A model generated the notes under the pieces. The model did no database searches. It worked only from the letters and a program-made list of their open reading frames with translations, and had not been told where the DNA came from. Shown here one piece after another: positions 36,030-42,100 of a DNA stretch of 64,000 nucleotides. Each line of letters starts with the position of its first letter. Position 1 is the stretch's first letter. Origin of the DNA: Ailurus styani (taxonomy: Eukaryota; Chordata; Mammalia; Carnivora; Ailuridae); the NCBI GenBank assembly GCA_002007465.1, contig LNAC01000276.1, forward strand, positions 4,737,511-4,801,510, written 5' to 3'. Position numbers and translations under genes: made by a program.

Positions 36030-36540
36030 TCCTTTTAAGAAATATTTATTAAGCATGTGCCAGGAAATTTTCTAGACTCTTGGGAATCTGATGGATAAAA
36101 CAGACAGCAGTCCTTGCCCTTGAGGAGCTCATGTTGTAGTGGGGATGGGGGAACAGACAACAAACCCCAAAATAAGTAATATATAATCAGTAAGCTGCTG
36201 ACAAGTGCTATGGAGAAAAATAAAGCAGGGATAAGGAGTGTTGGGGTGGGTGGGGTTTGCAGTTTTAAATAGGGTGGCCAGGAAGGTCTCACTAATAAAG
36301 TGACATGTGATAGAGAACTCTGGAAGGTGAGGGTGTGTGTCAGCCCCGTGTACCTCTGCGGGATGTCCTTTCTGGGCTAGAAGGTGTGGCAGGTGCAAAG
36401 GCCCTGAGGTATGAGGAAACCTTCTTGTTGAGGAACAGTGGGGAATGTGCAGAGGGTGCTCTGACCACTTCCTCTTCTCTTTCCAGGTTGGCTGGTTCCC
36501 CTCCAACTATGTGGAGGAGGATTATTCTGAATACTGCTGA
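10294..36540 (+). CDS. VAV1: VAV1 proto-oncogene, exons 2-27 (exon 1 outside the window)
   Basis: VAV1 is a cytosolic Rho/Rac guanine-nucleotide exchange factor and adaptor that couples T-cell, B-cell and other immune receptors to the actin cytoskeleton, calcium and NFAT signalling. Twenty-six exons were located by translating and checking each GT-AG junction and phase. They sum to 2,334 nt, or 777 codons plus stop, exactly matching human residues 69-845. Visible landmarks: acidic-region tyrosines at 142, 160 and 174; the DH helix with [11 protein letters not shown]; the C1 zinc ligands H516, C529, C532, C546, C549, H554, C557 and C564; the PPPP motif before N-SH3; SH2 FLVR with R696; and the C-SH3 ALYDF-like ARYDF. 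All are intact, so the gene looks functional. The first 68 codons (the start of the CH domain) are not in the window. Residue numbers follow the human protein from memory. An assembly duplication lies over exons 5/6. Confidence 0.98.
10918..10976 (+). CDS. VAV1: VAV1 exon 3, end of CH domain (108-127)
   Basis: 59 nt, starting [15 protein letters not shown] and ending with AT of Met127, before GTGAGT. The Met codon is completed by the G that opens exon 4. Position 124 is Lys where human has Arg. Confidence 0.97.
11093..11161 (+). CDS. VAV1: VAV1 exon 4, acidic region with Tyr142 (127-150)
   Basis: 69 nt after a very short 116-bp intron. It contains the acidic stretch with [11 protein letters not shown], where Tyr142 is one of three regulatory tyrosines. 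The exon ends GA|GTGAGT and Asp150 is completed by exon 5. Read-through into intron 4 meets a TGA immediately, so the repeat array downstream cannot be fused to the protein. Confidence 0.97.
11184..12142 (+). repeat. 30-bp minisatellite filling VAV1 intron 4
   Basis: About 31 tandem 30-bp units containing TCTGAGGGGACATGG and CCCTGCCC. Units differ mainly in a 6-7-nt block: GGGGATCTGA, GGAGGTCTGA, GAGAGTCTGA or GGGATTCTGA. Two consecutive 150-bp blocks (11,191 and 11,341) share the order A-B-C-D-C, and partial blocks follow. Two plus-strand frames stay open because 30 is a multiple of 3, but it is intronic and not coding. Confidence 0.97.
12219..12327 (+). CDS. VAV1: VAV1 exon 5, acidic region with Tyr160 and Tyr174 (150-186)
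   Basis: 109 nt. It encodes [17 protein letters not shown] (Tyr160) and GDEIYEDLM (Tyr174). Tyr174 is the main inhibitory tyrosine: its phosphorylation by Src/Syk-family kinases frees the DH domain. The end reads RTEPMPMP, where human has RSEPVSMP. The donor is GTGCGT at 12,328. The last 48 nt appear again at 12,445-12,492 because of an assembly duplication. Confidence 0.96.
12280..12607. other. VAV1: Assembly artefact: direct duplication around N12443 in VAV1
   Basis: 12,280-12,442 and 12,445-12,607 are 163-bp copies with no difference seen, separated by N and T. They cover the end of exon 5, all of intron 5 and the first 21 nt of exon 6. Confidence 0.85.
12587..12682 (+). CDS. VAV1: VAV1 exon 6, start of DH domain (187-218)
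   Basis: 96 nt, 32 codons, starting [20 protein letters not shown] and ending GSIQQ before GTGCGG. It opens the Dbl-homology domain; EEKYTDTL is the first conserved DH helix. A truncated 21-nt copy of its start lies at 12,422-12,442, directly before an N, and is treated as an artefact. Without the artefact, intron 5 would be only 94 bp. Confidence 0.96.
12912..13093 (-). mobile_element. can-SINE (antisense) in VAV1 intron 6
   Basis: CTTTTTAAGATTTTATTTAT, GACAGAGAGAGATCACAAGT, and the head ending GAGCCACCCAGGCACCCC. It follows a (CTT)n stretch. Old antisense L1 sequence follows at about 13,205-13,690. Confidence 0.92.
13838..13906 (+). CDS. VAV1: VAV1 exon 7, DH domain (219-241)
   Basis: 69 nt, 23 codons: [19 protein letters not shown] then INIE, followed by GTGAGC. 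Met221 replaces human Leu. It lies in the exchange-factor DH helical bundle. Confidence 0.97.
14077..14180 (+). CDS. VAV1: VAV1 exon 8, DH domain (242-276)
   Basis: 104 nt from [17 protein letters not shown] to IKYKE plus AG of Arg276. The acceptor is TAG rather than CAG. The loop [11 protein letters not shown] is the least conserved part of the DH domain compared with human LGTPGAANLYQ, and has the same length. Confidence 0.97.
14290..14530 (+). mobile_element. MIR SINE in VAV1 intron 8 (sense)
   Basis: GGTTCAATCCCAGCCCTGCC, TCACTTAACCTCTCTGTGCTT, GCCTGGCACACAGTAGGTGC: near full-length MIR order. Other MIR pieces in the window: about 10,560-10,745, 32,575-32,760, 58,255-58,560 (antisense) and 59,830-60,060. 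Confidence 0.85.
14758..14857 (+). CDS. VAV1: VAV1 exon 9, DH domain (276-309)
   Basis: 100 nt encoding [19 protein letters not shown] through DVQMKLE, with a GTGGGG donor. It appears identical to human at the protein level over this exon. Confidence 0.97.
15527..15622 (+). CDS. VAV1: VAV1 exon 10, DH catalytic helix (310-341)
   Basis: 96 nt, 32 codons: [17 protein letters not shown] through [15 protein letters not shown]. The [11 protein letters not shown] segment is the most conserved DH helix and contacts the Rho/Rac switch regions. It is flanked by CCCCAG and GTGCGT. Confidence 0.97.
15822..15890 (+). CDS. VAV1: VAV1 exon 11, DH domain (342-364)
   Basis: 69 nt: [19 protein letters not shown] then DAMR, before GTGAGT. 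It continues the last long DH helix. Two conservative changes from human are visible (D for E, S for N). Confidence 0.97.
16160..16246 (+). CDS. VAV1: VAV1 exon 12, end of DH and DH-PH linker (365-393)
   Basis: 87 nt, 29 codons, from [18 protein letters not shown] to QLSIENL, before GTGAGG. It encodes the helix that joins the DH and PH modules. Confidence 0.97.
16346..16431 (+). CDS. VAV1: VAV1 exon 13, start of PH domain (394-422)
   Basis: 86 nt from [18 protein letters not shown] to RRSKMD plus AG of Arg422; acceptor CATAG, donor GTGGGC. It contains the first PH strands. The 3' end of this exon is echoed in the following intron at about 16,541. Confidence 0.97.
16756..16888 (+). CDS. VAV1: VAV1 exon 14, PH domain (422-466)
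   Basis: 133 nt: [20 protein letters not shown] through SSGDRENKK, donor GTGGGC. It supplies the central PH beta-sandwich. Glu463 replaces human Asp. Confidence 0.97.
16971..17010 (+). repeat. (GT)n microsatellite in VAV1 intron 14
   Basis: About 19 GT units, followed by more degenerate GT-rich sequence to 17,045, some 220 bp before exon 15. Confidence 0.96.
17233..17342 (+). CDS. VAV1: VAV1 exon 15, end of PH domain (467-503)
   Basis: 110 nt: [20 protein letters not shown] through [11 protein letters not shown] plus AT of Ile503. The C-terminal PH helix with its invariant Trp (KKWMEQF) is intact. Thr468 replaces human Ser. Confidence 0.97.
17730..17831 (+). CDS. VAV1: VAV1 exon 16, first half of C1 zinc finger (503-537)
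   Basis: 102 nt: [20 protein letters not shown] through CKACQMLL plus AG of Arg537. It carries zinc ligands His516, Cys529 and Cys532 of the atypical C1 domain, which packs on DH-PH and supports exchange activity. Confidence 0.97.
18061..18158 (+). CDS. VAV1: VAV1 exon 17, second half of C1 zinc finger (537-570)
   Basis: 98 nt: [20 protein letters not shown] through CGRHGQ plus G of Asp570; donor GTACCA is weaker than its neighbours. It carries Cys546, Cys549, His554, Cys557 and Cys564, completing the two zinc sites. Pro552 replaces human Ser. Confidence 0.97.
18244..18266 (+). CDS. VAV1: VAV1 exon 18, 23-nt microexon (570-577)
   Basis: Only 23 nt: AT completes Asp570, then LSGTMKK, flanked by CCCATAG and GTGAGA. 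Its position corresponds to human QDFPGTMKKDK, supporting it as a real microexon. Skipping it would shift the frame. Confidence 0.95.
18417..18462 (+). CDS. VAV1: VAV1 exon 19, linker before N-SH3 (578-593)
   Basis: 46 nt: [15 protein letters not shown] plus G of Gly593; donor GTGAGT. This is the basic linker, matching human [16 protein letters not shown] with one Leu-to-Pro change. A 2.67-kb intron follows. Confidence 0.96.
19699..19901 (-). mobile_element. can-SINE (antisense), upstream of a tandem pair
   Basis: Poly-T then AAAGATCCTATGTATTC, GACAGAGAGAGTGGGAG, and head ACCAACTGATCCACC, diverged. It inserted beside antisense L1 3' sequence (19,630-19,695) in VAV1 intron 19. Confidence 0.9.
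19905..20102 (-). mobile_element. can-SINE (antisense), second of a tandem pair
   Basis: TTTTTTTTAAAGATTTTATT immediately follows the previous SINE; the head ends CCACCCAGGCGCCCC. Less diverged than its neighbour. Confidence 0.92.
20175..20270 (+). repeat. AT-rich (TA)n sequence in VAV1 intron 19
   Basis: Interrupted TATA blocks at 20,188-20,205, 20,215-20,225 and 20,249-20,265. Confidence 0.85.
21134..21270 (+). CDS. VAV1: VAV1 exon 20, proline motif and N-SH3 (593-638)
   Basis: 137 nt: [20 protein letters not shown] through [13 protein letters not shown] lies just before the N-terminal SH3, whose canonical site it occupies intramolecularly in Vav proteins; this SH3 binds GRB2. Cys replaces human Phe in MEVFQ and Phe replaces Ile in GAIGPF. 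Confidence 0.97.
21626..21691 (+). CDS. VAV1: VAV1 exon 21, end of N-SH3 (639-660)
   Basis: 66 nt, 22 codons: [20 protein letters not shown] then VH, donor [14 protein letters not shown] is the conserved final SH3 strand. Two conservative changes from human (T-A-T for T-S-T, V for I). Confidence 0.97.
22919..23124 (-). mobile_element. can-SINE (antisense) with perfect TSD, VAV1 intron 21
   Basis: Flanked by the 16-bp duplication ATGCCCGTGGATTCTT at 22,903-22,918 and 23,125-23,140. Long poly-T tail and an intact head. Young. Confidence 0.95.
23720..24670 (-). mobile_element. Old L1 fragments (antisense), VAV1 intron 21
   Basis: Minus-strand pieces of ORF2 C-terminus ([14 protein letters not shown]) and 3' UTR wording (CCCCATGAAGCACTCAC on the plus strand). 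Similar decayed antisense L1 lies at 9,700-10,080, 13,205-13,690, 17,585-17,710, 20,625-20,960, 27,480-28,140, 38,095-38,290 and 42,615-42,790. Confidence 0.75.
25145..25176 (+). CDS. VAV1: VAV1 exon 22, SH3-SH2 linker (661-671)
   Basis: A 32-nt small exon: [10 protein letters not shown] plus TG of Trp671, donor GTGAGT. It is isolated between introns of 3.45 and 4.59 kb. Trp671, completed by exon 23, is the first SH2 residue. Confidence 0.96.
25450..25700 (+). mobile_element. MIR SINE in VAV1 intron 22 (sense)
   Basis: GACCTGGGTTCAAATGCTGA, GTGTGACCTTGGGCCAGTAA, CTGGGCCTGGCACACAGTAA appear in MIR order. Confidence 0.85.
25783..25982 (-). mobile_element. can-SINE (antisense) carrying a CTCF-like motif
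   Basis: GAAGATTTTATTTATTTATT, ACACAGTGAGAGAG and head CCCCCCGGGCGCCCC, an older subfamily. Plus-strand CCAGCAGGGGGC at 25,845-25,856 fits the CTCF core. Located in VAV1 intron 22. Confidence 0.9.
25845..25856 (+). promoter_or_regulatory. CTCF-like motif within a SINE
   Basis: CCAGCAGGGGGC followed by G, inside the antisense SINE of VAV1 intron 22. SINE-borne CTCF motifs are established in several mammalian lineages; other copies in this window read CAAGCAGGGGGA and lose the match. Confidence 0.4.
26752..26862 (+). mobile_element. Short tRNA-type can-SINE (sense)
   Basis: Head GGGCGCCTGGCTGGCTCAGT but a different body (CTCTTGATCTGGAGGTGAGG, TTTAAACCCCTTGTTGGGC) and a short A-rich tail. AAGGCAAAC flanks at 26,742-26,750 and 26,863-26,871. 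This is the short variant without the CT-rich tail. Confidence 0.85.
27033..27228 (-). mobile_element. can-SINE (antisense)
   Basis: AATTTTTTAAATTTATTCAT tail, GAGAGGGAGAAGCAGACTCC, head ending CCACCCAGGCGCCCC. It lies about 30 bp from the sense SINE at 27,260, making an inverted pair. Confidence 0.9.
27260..27469 (+). mobile_element. can-SINE (sense) with perfect TSD
   Basis: GGGCGCCTGGGTGGCTCAGT at the head, GCCTGCCTCTCTGCCTGCTT, and CAAATAAATAAA tail. TSD AAAACTGAGTTGA at 27,247-27,259 and 27,470-27,482. Young, mustelid-like subfamily. Confidence 0.95.
28670..29065 (+). repeat. 48-bp short tandem array split by a SINE, VAV1 intron 22
   Basis: AAGAATCAAATTGA-type units start at about 28,670, 28,718 and 28,766, a 48-bp period, with AGACAGAT and AATAGGA inside. 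The array resumes after a SINE insertion (28,781-28,959) with two more degenerate units. It leads into a longer unassigned interspersed repeat up to about 29,440 that resumes after another SINE at 29,625. Confidence 0.8.
28781..28959 (+). mobile_element. can-SINE (sense) inside the 48-bp array
   Basis: GGAGCACCTGGGTGGCTCAG head and CAAATAAATAAATAAAATCT tail. TSD AAGAATCAAGTTGAC at 28,766-28,780 and 28,960-28,974 is itself part of the tandem repeat unit. Confidence 0.95.
29455..29622 (-). mobile_element. can-SINE (antisense) near VAV1 exon 23
   Basis: AATTTATTTATCAGAGC tail, GATCATGACCTGAGCCAGG, head truncated to CAGGCATCCC. Flanked by GGGTTTTTATTGCTTTTT and GGGTTTTTAGTGCTTTTT, an imperfect TSD. 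Confidence 0.88.
29765..29881 (+). CDS. VAV1: VAV1 exon 23, SH2 with FLVR arginine (671-710)
   Basis: 117 nt: [20 protein letters not shown] through [10 protein letters not shown] plus AA of Lys710. FLVRQR includes Arg696, the phosphotyrosine-binding arginine, so the SH2 should be competent to bind SLP-76 and receptor phosphotyrosines. Changes from human: two Ala-to-Thr. An antisense SINE ends about 140 bp upstream of the acceptor. Confidence 0.97.
   Translation, partial: VRRPHGARGGRKYPHQPLGWDVLGAAEGEGHSRICHQH
31236..31323 (+). CDS. VAV1: VAV1 exon 24, SH2 domain (710-739)
   Basis: 88 nt: [20 protein letters not shown] through KAFRGLT, donor GTAAGG. VKHIKI is the central SH2 strand with the conserved His. 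It appears identical to human at protein level. Confidence 0.97.
32898..33245 (+). mobile_element. L1 3' fragment (sense) with 15-bp TSD, VAV1 intron 24
   Basis: TSD AAGAGAACTGGCTTT at 32,883-32,897 and 33,246-33,260. Contains GAGACTCTTAATCTCACGAA, GATTCACAGACCTGTACCCC and the (AAT)n tail. Same subfamily as the antisense copy at 59.2 kb. Confidence 0.94.
33196..33245 (+). repeat. (AAT)n microsatellite, L1 tail
   Basis: About 16 AAT units forming the 3' tail of the L1 fragment before it, ending at the target-site duplication, 150 bp before VAV1 exon 25. Confidence 0.95.
33397..33511 (+). CDS. VAV1: VAV1 exon 25, end of SH2 (740-778)
   Basis: 115 nt: [20 protein letters not shown] through [10 protein letters not shown] plus [12 protein letters not shown] is the last SH2 helix and loop. 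The codon started by the final G depends on which of two tandem acceptors is used at exon 26. Confidence 0.97.
34815..34966 (+). CDS. VAV1: VAV1 exon 26, C-SH3 (778-828)
   Basis: 152 nt: [20 protein letters not shown] through WWRGEIYGR, donor GTGAGT. It encodes most of the C-terminal SH3 (ARYDF, then QQGWW). The start was chosen at the first of two adjacent CAGs (CAGCAG), because this gives the same total length as human. The second CAG would give a start at 34,818 and lose one residue. Confidence 0.95.
35976..36030 (+). repeat. (CATC)n then (CAGC)n tetranucleotide tract
   Basis: About six CATC units pass directly into about seven CAGC units in VAV1 intron 26, adjoining an L2-like repeat that runs to about 36,440. 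Confidence 0.95.
36487..36540 (+). CDS. VAV1: VAV1 exon 27, end of C-SH3 and stop (829-845)
   Basis: 54 nt: [17 protein letters not shown] then TGA at 36,538-36,540. It matches the human C-terminus except Ser for Ala in GWFPANY. The acceptor is TTTCCAG. Confidence 0.97.
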   Translation, partial: VGWFPSNYVEEDYSEYC

Positions 36541-36800
36541 GCTTTGGCACACCGGCTGAGAGATGAGAAACTTCAGGCTCTGAGCCCAGGATGAGCAGGC
36601 AGCAGGGCCAGGGGGTGTGACGGGTCCCAGCGGCCTGAGAATCCAGGATGGACTGTGGAGGGCCACTGTCCAGCTGGCAGGGATCCTGGGATGATGCCAT
36701 GCCATGGTTAATTTATAACACACTGATTTTCTCTTGGGGCCCCTCAAGAAGGTGGGGCTCAAGGCAACAGCTTTTAATAAAATGATGAAAGGAATGACTG
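36541..36800 (+). promoter_or_regulatory. VAV1: VAV1 3' UTR and poly(A) signal
   Basis: A canonical AATAAA at 36,776-36,781 follows the stop by about 235 nt. Cleavage is expected about 15-25 nt later, so the end is approximate. No second AATAAA was noticed before it. The short 3' UTR and the first following repeat-rich sequence mark the end of the gene. Confidence 0.85.
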
Positions 36801-38345
36801 CTGTCATTCAGGAGGACCTGGACGGGAAAGGGTGGGAAAGGACATGGCGGCGCAGATGAAAGCCCCCTCCCCAATCCCCACTGTCCAGCTTTATCATCTT
36901 GCTTTGCCATTTAGGATAAAACTCCAAGAAAGAGACGGACCCCCCCTCCACCCCAAGGCAGGAAAGAATTTTACACTCACAGATTCCAGACCACAAAAAT
37001 GTAACTCTCCTTTGTTTTTTCTCTGCTAGAAATGAACCACCCTCCAGTTCTACTAAGAGGTAGAGACTTCACCGTAGTTTCCCCCAAGATCAGGTTTAAA
37101 TCCCAAGGGCTTTGGCACTGGGGTGTTGGGGAGACAGCTAGTACTTGGTGGTTATCTGTCACTGCCACCCGCAGAGATGTCACAGTTTCTAATTCACCTC
37201 TGGGTCCTCTGTGTCTCCCACATCCTTCTTGGCACATGCAAGACATCTGGCTATTTTTCCTGAAATGGTGAGTGGAATGACTATGCCTCTTGGTTTATCT
37301 GCAACAGTCCTGAGTGTTACCCTGGTAGTTATTAATCATGATCCTTTTCATTCTCCAAAGAGTCCTGGTGGGTGATAAATGATATGGTCACTGTCTTAGG
37401 TTGGGCTTCTCCAGAAGCAGAGCCTGAGACAAGGATTTGGATATGCGAAGTTAATCTGGGAGGTGATCCCAGGCAGTAGCCAGAAGGGAGGGAGAAGAGA
37501 GAAGGGAAAAGGAAGGAGCCAGTAAAGGGAGCACGGATGAGCAGGTGACAGCTGTGGGCAACAGGGGCTCATTCTTGTTGGGGACCTTTGGAATTCCACG
37601 TAGAACAGTCCTTGCAGTTGAAGTGCAAGGGAGCTGGGGTGTATGTTCACCAACTTCCCTCAGTCATTACTTGAGAGTTGCTTGTATCTAGTGGCTGGAG
37701 AACCACAGGAATTTCTGAAATTGTCAACCTGTTGGATATTGTCAGTGGATGTGTGGGTCTGCTGCATTATCCCTAAGTCCCGAGAAACTGCACGCACACC
37801 CCTTTGCAACCATCCCTACCCTATGGATGCTGCCCTAGGCAGGGTGTGGGGGAGACTCTGCAGAACTTGCTATATCCTGGGGTCCCTAGGGCTCCAGGGA
37901 ACCTTCTTTTTCTCATATCCCCCTGAAGCCCTCTAAACTGGAGTGCGAGGATTGGATACAGGGATGCTTCTCTGGACTCCTCTTTTCCCCTCCACCTTGG
38001 AGAGCCATGACCTATCTCGTTGCAGGAAAAGTTGCGTCAGTCTGATCAATTCTTTTCTACATACATGACCGGATTTTTTTCTTTTTACTTAATAGATTTA
38101 ATTTTTTAAAAATTGTGGCCCGATAGACACAATATAAAGTTCACCATCCTCACCAGATTTACATGAATGGTCCAGTAAGTAGTGTGACGTATATTGGTTG
38201 TGCAACCAGCCTCCAGAATTTTTCATTTTGCGAAACAAACACCCTGTCCCCATTAAGCAACAACTCCCTGTTCCCTCCTCCCTCCAGGCCTTGGCACCCA
38301 GTATGGCCAGAGTTTTATTAGGAATCCTTTGGGGCTTAGATTTTT

Positions 38346-38539
38346 TTTTAAAGACTTTTTTTGGGTATTTTTTTATTTACTTGACACAGAGAGAGAGATC
38401 ACAAGTAGGCAGAGAGGCAGGCAGAGAGAGAGGAGGAAGCAGGCTCCCCGCTGAGCAGGGAGCCCGATGCAGGCCTCGATCCCAGGACCCTGAGATCATG
38501 ACCTGAGCTGAAGGCAGAGGCTTGAACCCACTGAGCCAC
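38346..38539 (-). mobile_element. can-SINE (antisense), head truncated
   Basis: TSD TGGGGCTTAGATTTTT at 38,330-38,345 and 38,540-38,555. The head stops at CACTGAGCCAC, lacking the usual CCAGGCGCCC, consistent with 5' truncation at insertion. Confidence 0.94.
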
Positions 38540-39865
38540 TGGGGCTTAGATTTTTGAGGCTCAAAAGCCAATATGCACAACCTCTAAAAAGGTTTTTGAG
38601 GTTCAAAAGCCAAAAAGCTGTTCCTTTGGTAACTCTCCTGCAGGTTGTAGAAATACCCCATTGGAGGCAAAAAGATGGTGGCCAGGTCTGGGGAAGGACC
38701 ATGTTACTTTGGGGGAAAAGAATTAGTACTTCTCAATATTACCCCCCGCCCCCCGCACACACACTAATAACAGAGGCAGCCCCCTGTCAAGCATGTGCCG
38801 TGATAACACTGTCCAACGCCATCTCACAACCAGCTTCATGGGCAGGAACGCATCTTGACCACAGCTCCAGGAAGATCCCAAGATCCACTTTGCTCCTGTA
38901 AAATCAGATGTAATGTTTTGGGAAAGTGACTTCTCCTCTCTGAACTAGAGAAAGATGAGAAATCCCCCATCCGAGGGTGCAGAGTTGTCTGGTAACCAAA
39001 TGCAAAGCCATCCTCTTCACCACCGCTCCAGTGGCCGGTGGGAACCTCCTGGTCCTGTCCTCAACCCAAGGACACCAGTGCCCAGACAGCACCTGCACAC
39101 ACCTGGCCAGGTGCACGATCTGGACTCCCTCGTCTGCAAGTATTTTCCATGTTTGAAGGCCCGTGTAGCCGGAAAGGGGCATTGGAGTCCCAGAGGTCAG
39201 CGATTACGAGGGGGCCTCTGCCCTCCCCATGATTCGCCCCGCCCCCCAAGCCATGCCATGAATTTACCGAAGGCCTAAGGGGGTTACCTGGTTGTTAATT
39301 CAGTGGTGCTGATGAGGTGGAGGTCATGGAGTTGTTCTCGAAGGTCCTGAGCATCACCATCCTCCAGCCCCAGGCCGAATTTTGACCCCTGCCATGCCTT
39401 GGGCTCTCACCCAGACTTGGGGGTCTTTCCAGTAAGAGCTGTCATCAGTTGCCTTAGGCTAAGTGTTGCTACAGCCACATGCCTCTCTCCAATCTCAGAG
39501 TCATACAAACAACTCCTTCATGCATTAGCTTCAACGGTGCTGAAGAAGTTTCTGGAAGAAGAAGACACTGCAGGAGTAGCACTGTTTGAGACACACCAGG
39601 CTCATGGCGGAAACAAAGGAGAGATGGCAGAACGCCTCCGTGGCTCTCAAAGTTCCTTCCAGAGAATGGCCCACCACTTCCTCTTGCCTTTCAGTGCCTA
39701 AAGCAAGACGGACGGCGAAGAGTAACATCATCAGAGCAGGAATGTTTAATTCTCAAACAGAGAGACCTGTGAATACTTGGAACAAAGCCGGAGTCAACAG
39801 GCGAGGTCTTGGTATCACTCAACGCTGATTCATTCACTCATGTTTGTGATAAGCAGTTAATAACA

Positions 39866-40215
39866 CCAGCTGTTATGGGTTGACCTGGATCCCCTCCAAA
39901 TTCATGGGTTGAAGTCCTAATCAGGATCACAGAATGTGACTGCACTTGGAGGTCAAGTCTTTATAGTGGTGATTAGGTTAAAAAAAGGTTTTTGATGGGG
40001 GCCTTAATCCAATGAGACTGGTGTCCTGGTAAGTATGGGGACATTCACAGATCATCCGTGAACCAAGGAGAGGAGCCTCAGAAAGAACCAACCCAACCGA
40101 CATTTGATCTTGGACTTCCGGCCTCCATGAGACAATAAGTGTCTGTTGCGTGAGCTGCCCAGTGTGTGGCAGCCTGAACAAATTCGCACACCAGCTTTGT
40201 GCCGTGTGAACCAAT
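39866..40215 (+). mobile_element. LTR-like ancient repeat (sense), MaLR type suspected
   Basis: GTTATGGGTTGACCTGG, GGGTTGAAGTCCTAATCAGG, TTGATCTTGGACTTCCGGCC, GAGACAATAAGTGTCTGTTG. Related sequence lies inverted at 41,010-41,400 and another partial copy at about 56,630-57,020. Family name uncertain. Confidence 0.55.
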
Positions 40216-40906
40216 CAGGCTCAGACACACCTGCAAAGTGCATACAATCTAATGGGGACTCTTAACAATCAACCAGGTGATCATGACCTGCAGCGATGAG
40301 CTTCAGGTTGAGGGAAGTAAGGGGCTATGGGGAAAGAGACACACCTAACCCAGTCTTGGGTTGAGGAGATGGTCAGGGAGGGCTTCTTGGAGGAGGAAAC
40401 ATCTAGGGTGTTACCAACCTGAACAACGAGTTGGAGTATTTAAGAAACATGCAGGGACATTTTTTAGGGAGAGGTGGAAGTGAGGATGTACTTTGTGGGT
40501 TCTGGGAACTGCAAGGGGTTTCATTTTCTTAGAAAGGGAGGGAGAGAAGGGGGTTGGAGTAGCTGTCAGACTGAGCTCAGGTCAGGCCGGGGGCATGACC
40601 TGCCTTCCTACGTGTCCCTCAGAGGGGCCAGGAAGGGAGAAGCTGTGACAGGCATCCTGAAGACACCTGCTGGAGGAGGCCACTTCTTTGCTGGTGTGGT
40701 GGAGCTGATGAGGGGCCTCAGGTGAGCTCTGGAGAGGCCTGCTGATGGCTGGGGAGTTGGGTTCGAGGGCACTGCGGTCACCCCCTCCACTGGCGCAGAG
40801 AGTTAAGGGAGCACGTAGCAGCCCCCCAACACTCTAACTCGGAAGTTCTCTGATGCTGGCAATCTGTTGCGTCCGGCTGCCTGGGAATGGACGAGCGCAC
40901 GCGCGG

Positions 40907-40907
<1 letters not shown>

Positions 40908-40954
<47 letters not shown>

Positions 40955-40974
40955 CCACCACCACCACCACCACT
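40908..40974 (+). repeat. (CA)n plus (CCA)n microsatellite
   Basis: About 22 CA units then about seven CCA units, in the intergenic region immediately before an antisense LTR-like repeat. Confidence 0.95.
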
Positions 40975-41009
40975 CTGTATTAGCTTGCTTGTACGGTAGT
41001 AACAAAGGA

Positions 41010-41400
41010 CCACAGACTGGTGGCTTAAACAACATTTGGTGTCCCCGTTCTGGAGGCCAGAAGCCCAGCATCAAGGGGCTGGCAAGGCTGGGCTGAGTCT
41101 GGAGCTGCCAAAGAAGAATCTGTTCCGGGCACCTCTCCGAGCTTCGGGTAGCTCCTCGGCCCGTGTCACAATCCAGCGTTCACATGCCGTCCTCCCTGTG
41201 TGCGGGTCTGTGTCCACATTTCTCTTTCTTTCAAGGACTCTTGTCAGACTGGATGAAGGGCCCCCTACTTCCAGTGTGACCTCAACTTAATTCATTATAT
41301 CCACCAAGACCCCATTTCCAAGTAAGGTCACATTCTGGGGTCCTGGGGACTTCAACAGGTGGATTCTTGAGGGGAAGCAATTCAGTCCATAACACACACA
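41010..41400 (-). mobile_element. LTR-like ancient repeat (antisense)
   Basis: AACAAAGGACCACAGACTGG, TCTGGAGGCCAGAAGCCCAG, AAGTAAGGTCACATTCTGGG, CAATTCAGTCCATAACACA. It is the inverted counterpart of the copy 0.8 kb upstream. Confidence 0.55.
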
Positions 41401-41831
41401 TTATGTGTCCACGAAGGCCCTCCTAAAGAAACCGCCCACAGAAGGACAAGCACACACACACGTCATGAAGAAGCACAGCCCCCAGATACACACAAATGGC
41501 CCAATGCACCCCTTAGAACCTGGCGTGTGGACGCACAGATGGACACGGGCAGACACGAAGTCTCTGCTCACACGCAGGCAGGCAGCTCTAGAGACACACA
41601 GTCGGAGTAACACTCCTGCGTTGCAACGGACCAGCAGACCCCGGACCCAAATGCTCTTCCTGAAAAATCATCAAGAGCAGACGGAAAAATGAATAGAGAC
41701 ACACAGCGATACAAAAATACCCACGCGGTCTTTCTACAGGCAATCACACGCGTGTGGGGGCAGCCCTGTGCACTAGGAAGCTGGCTTGCACAGGCATTGA
41801 CGCGGCGGATCGCCCCAAATTGTAGCCAAGC

Positions 41832-41846
41832 GCGCCCTCTGGTGGA
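41832..41846 (-). promoter_or_regulatory. CTCF-like motif 1, intergenic
   Basis: The minus strand reads CCACCAGAGGGCGC, fitting the CTCF core consensus (CCASYAGRKGGC). It is outside any recognised repeat, between VAV1 and ADGRE1. Binding is not shown by sequence alone. Confidence 0.5.
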
Positions 41847-41935
41847 CAGTAGCAGTAGCGCCCCAACCTCCTCTGCGGACCTGGGTCCCTGCTTGGGGAA
41901 GAGAGCTGGAAAGAGCAGAGAAAGGGGAGTAAGTG

Positions 41936-41936
<1 letters not shown>

Positions 41937-41990
<54 letters not shown>

Positions 41991-42100
41991 GTGTATATGT
42001 GTATATGTATGTCTGTGTGTATATCTCTGTGTGTGTCTGTGTGTGTGTACATGTTTGTGTGTGTTTGCATGTGTGTGTGTGTCTGCATGTGTGTGCTTGT
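41937..42100 (+). repeat. (GT)n, pure then degenerate
   Basis: About 25 pure GT units to 41,988, then GTATAT/GTCTGT-interrupted GT sequence to about 42,100. Long open frames on the minus strand here are only CA translated as Thr-His. Confidence 0.95.

Noticed and set aside
38880..39800. Several 60-115-residue open frames after VAV1
   Set aside because: Overlapping frames on both strands, no recognisable protein, no promoter or splice context; treated as non-coding.
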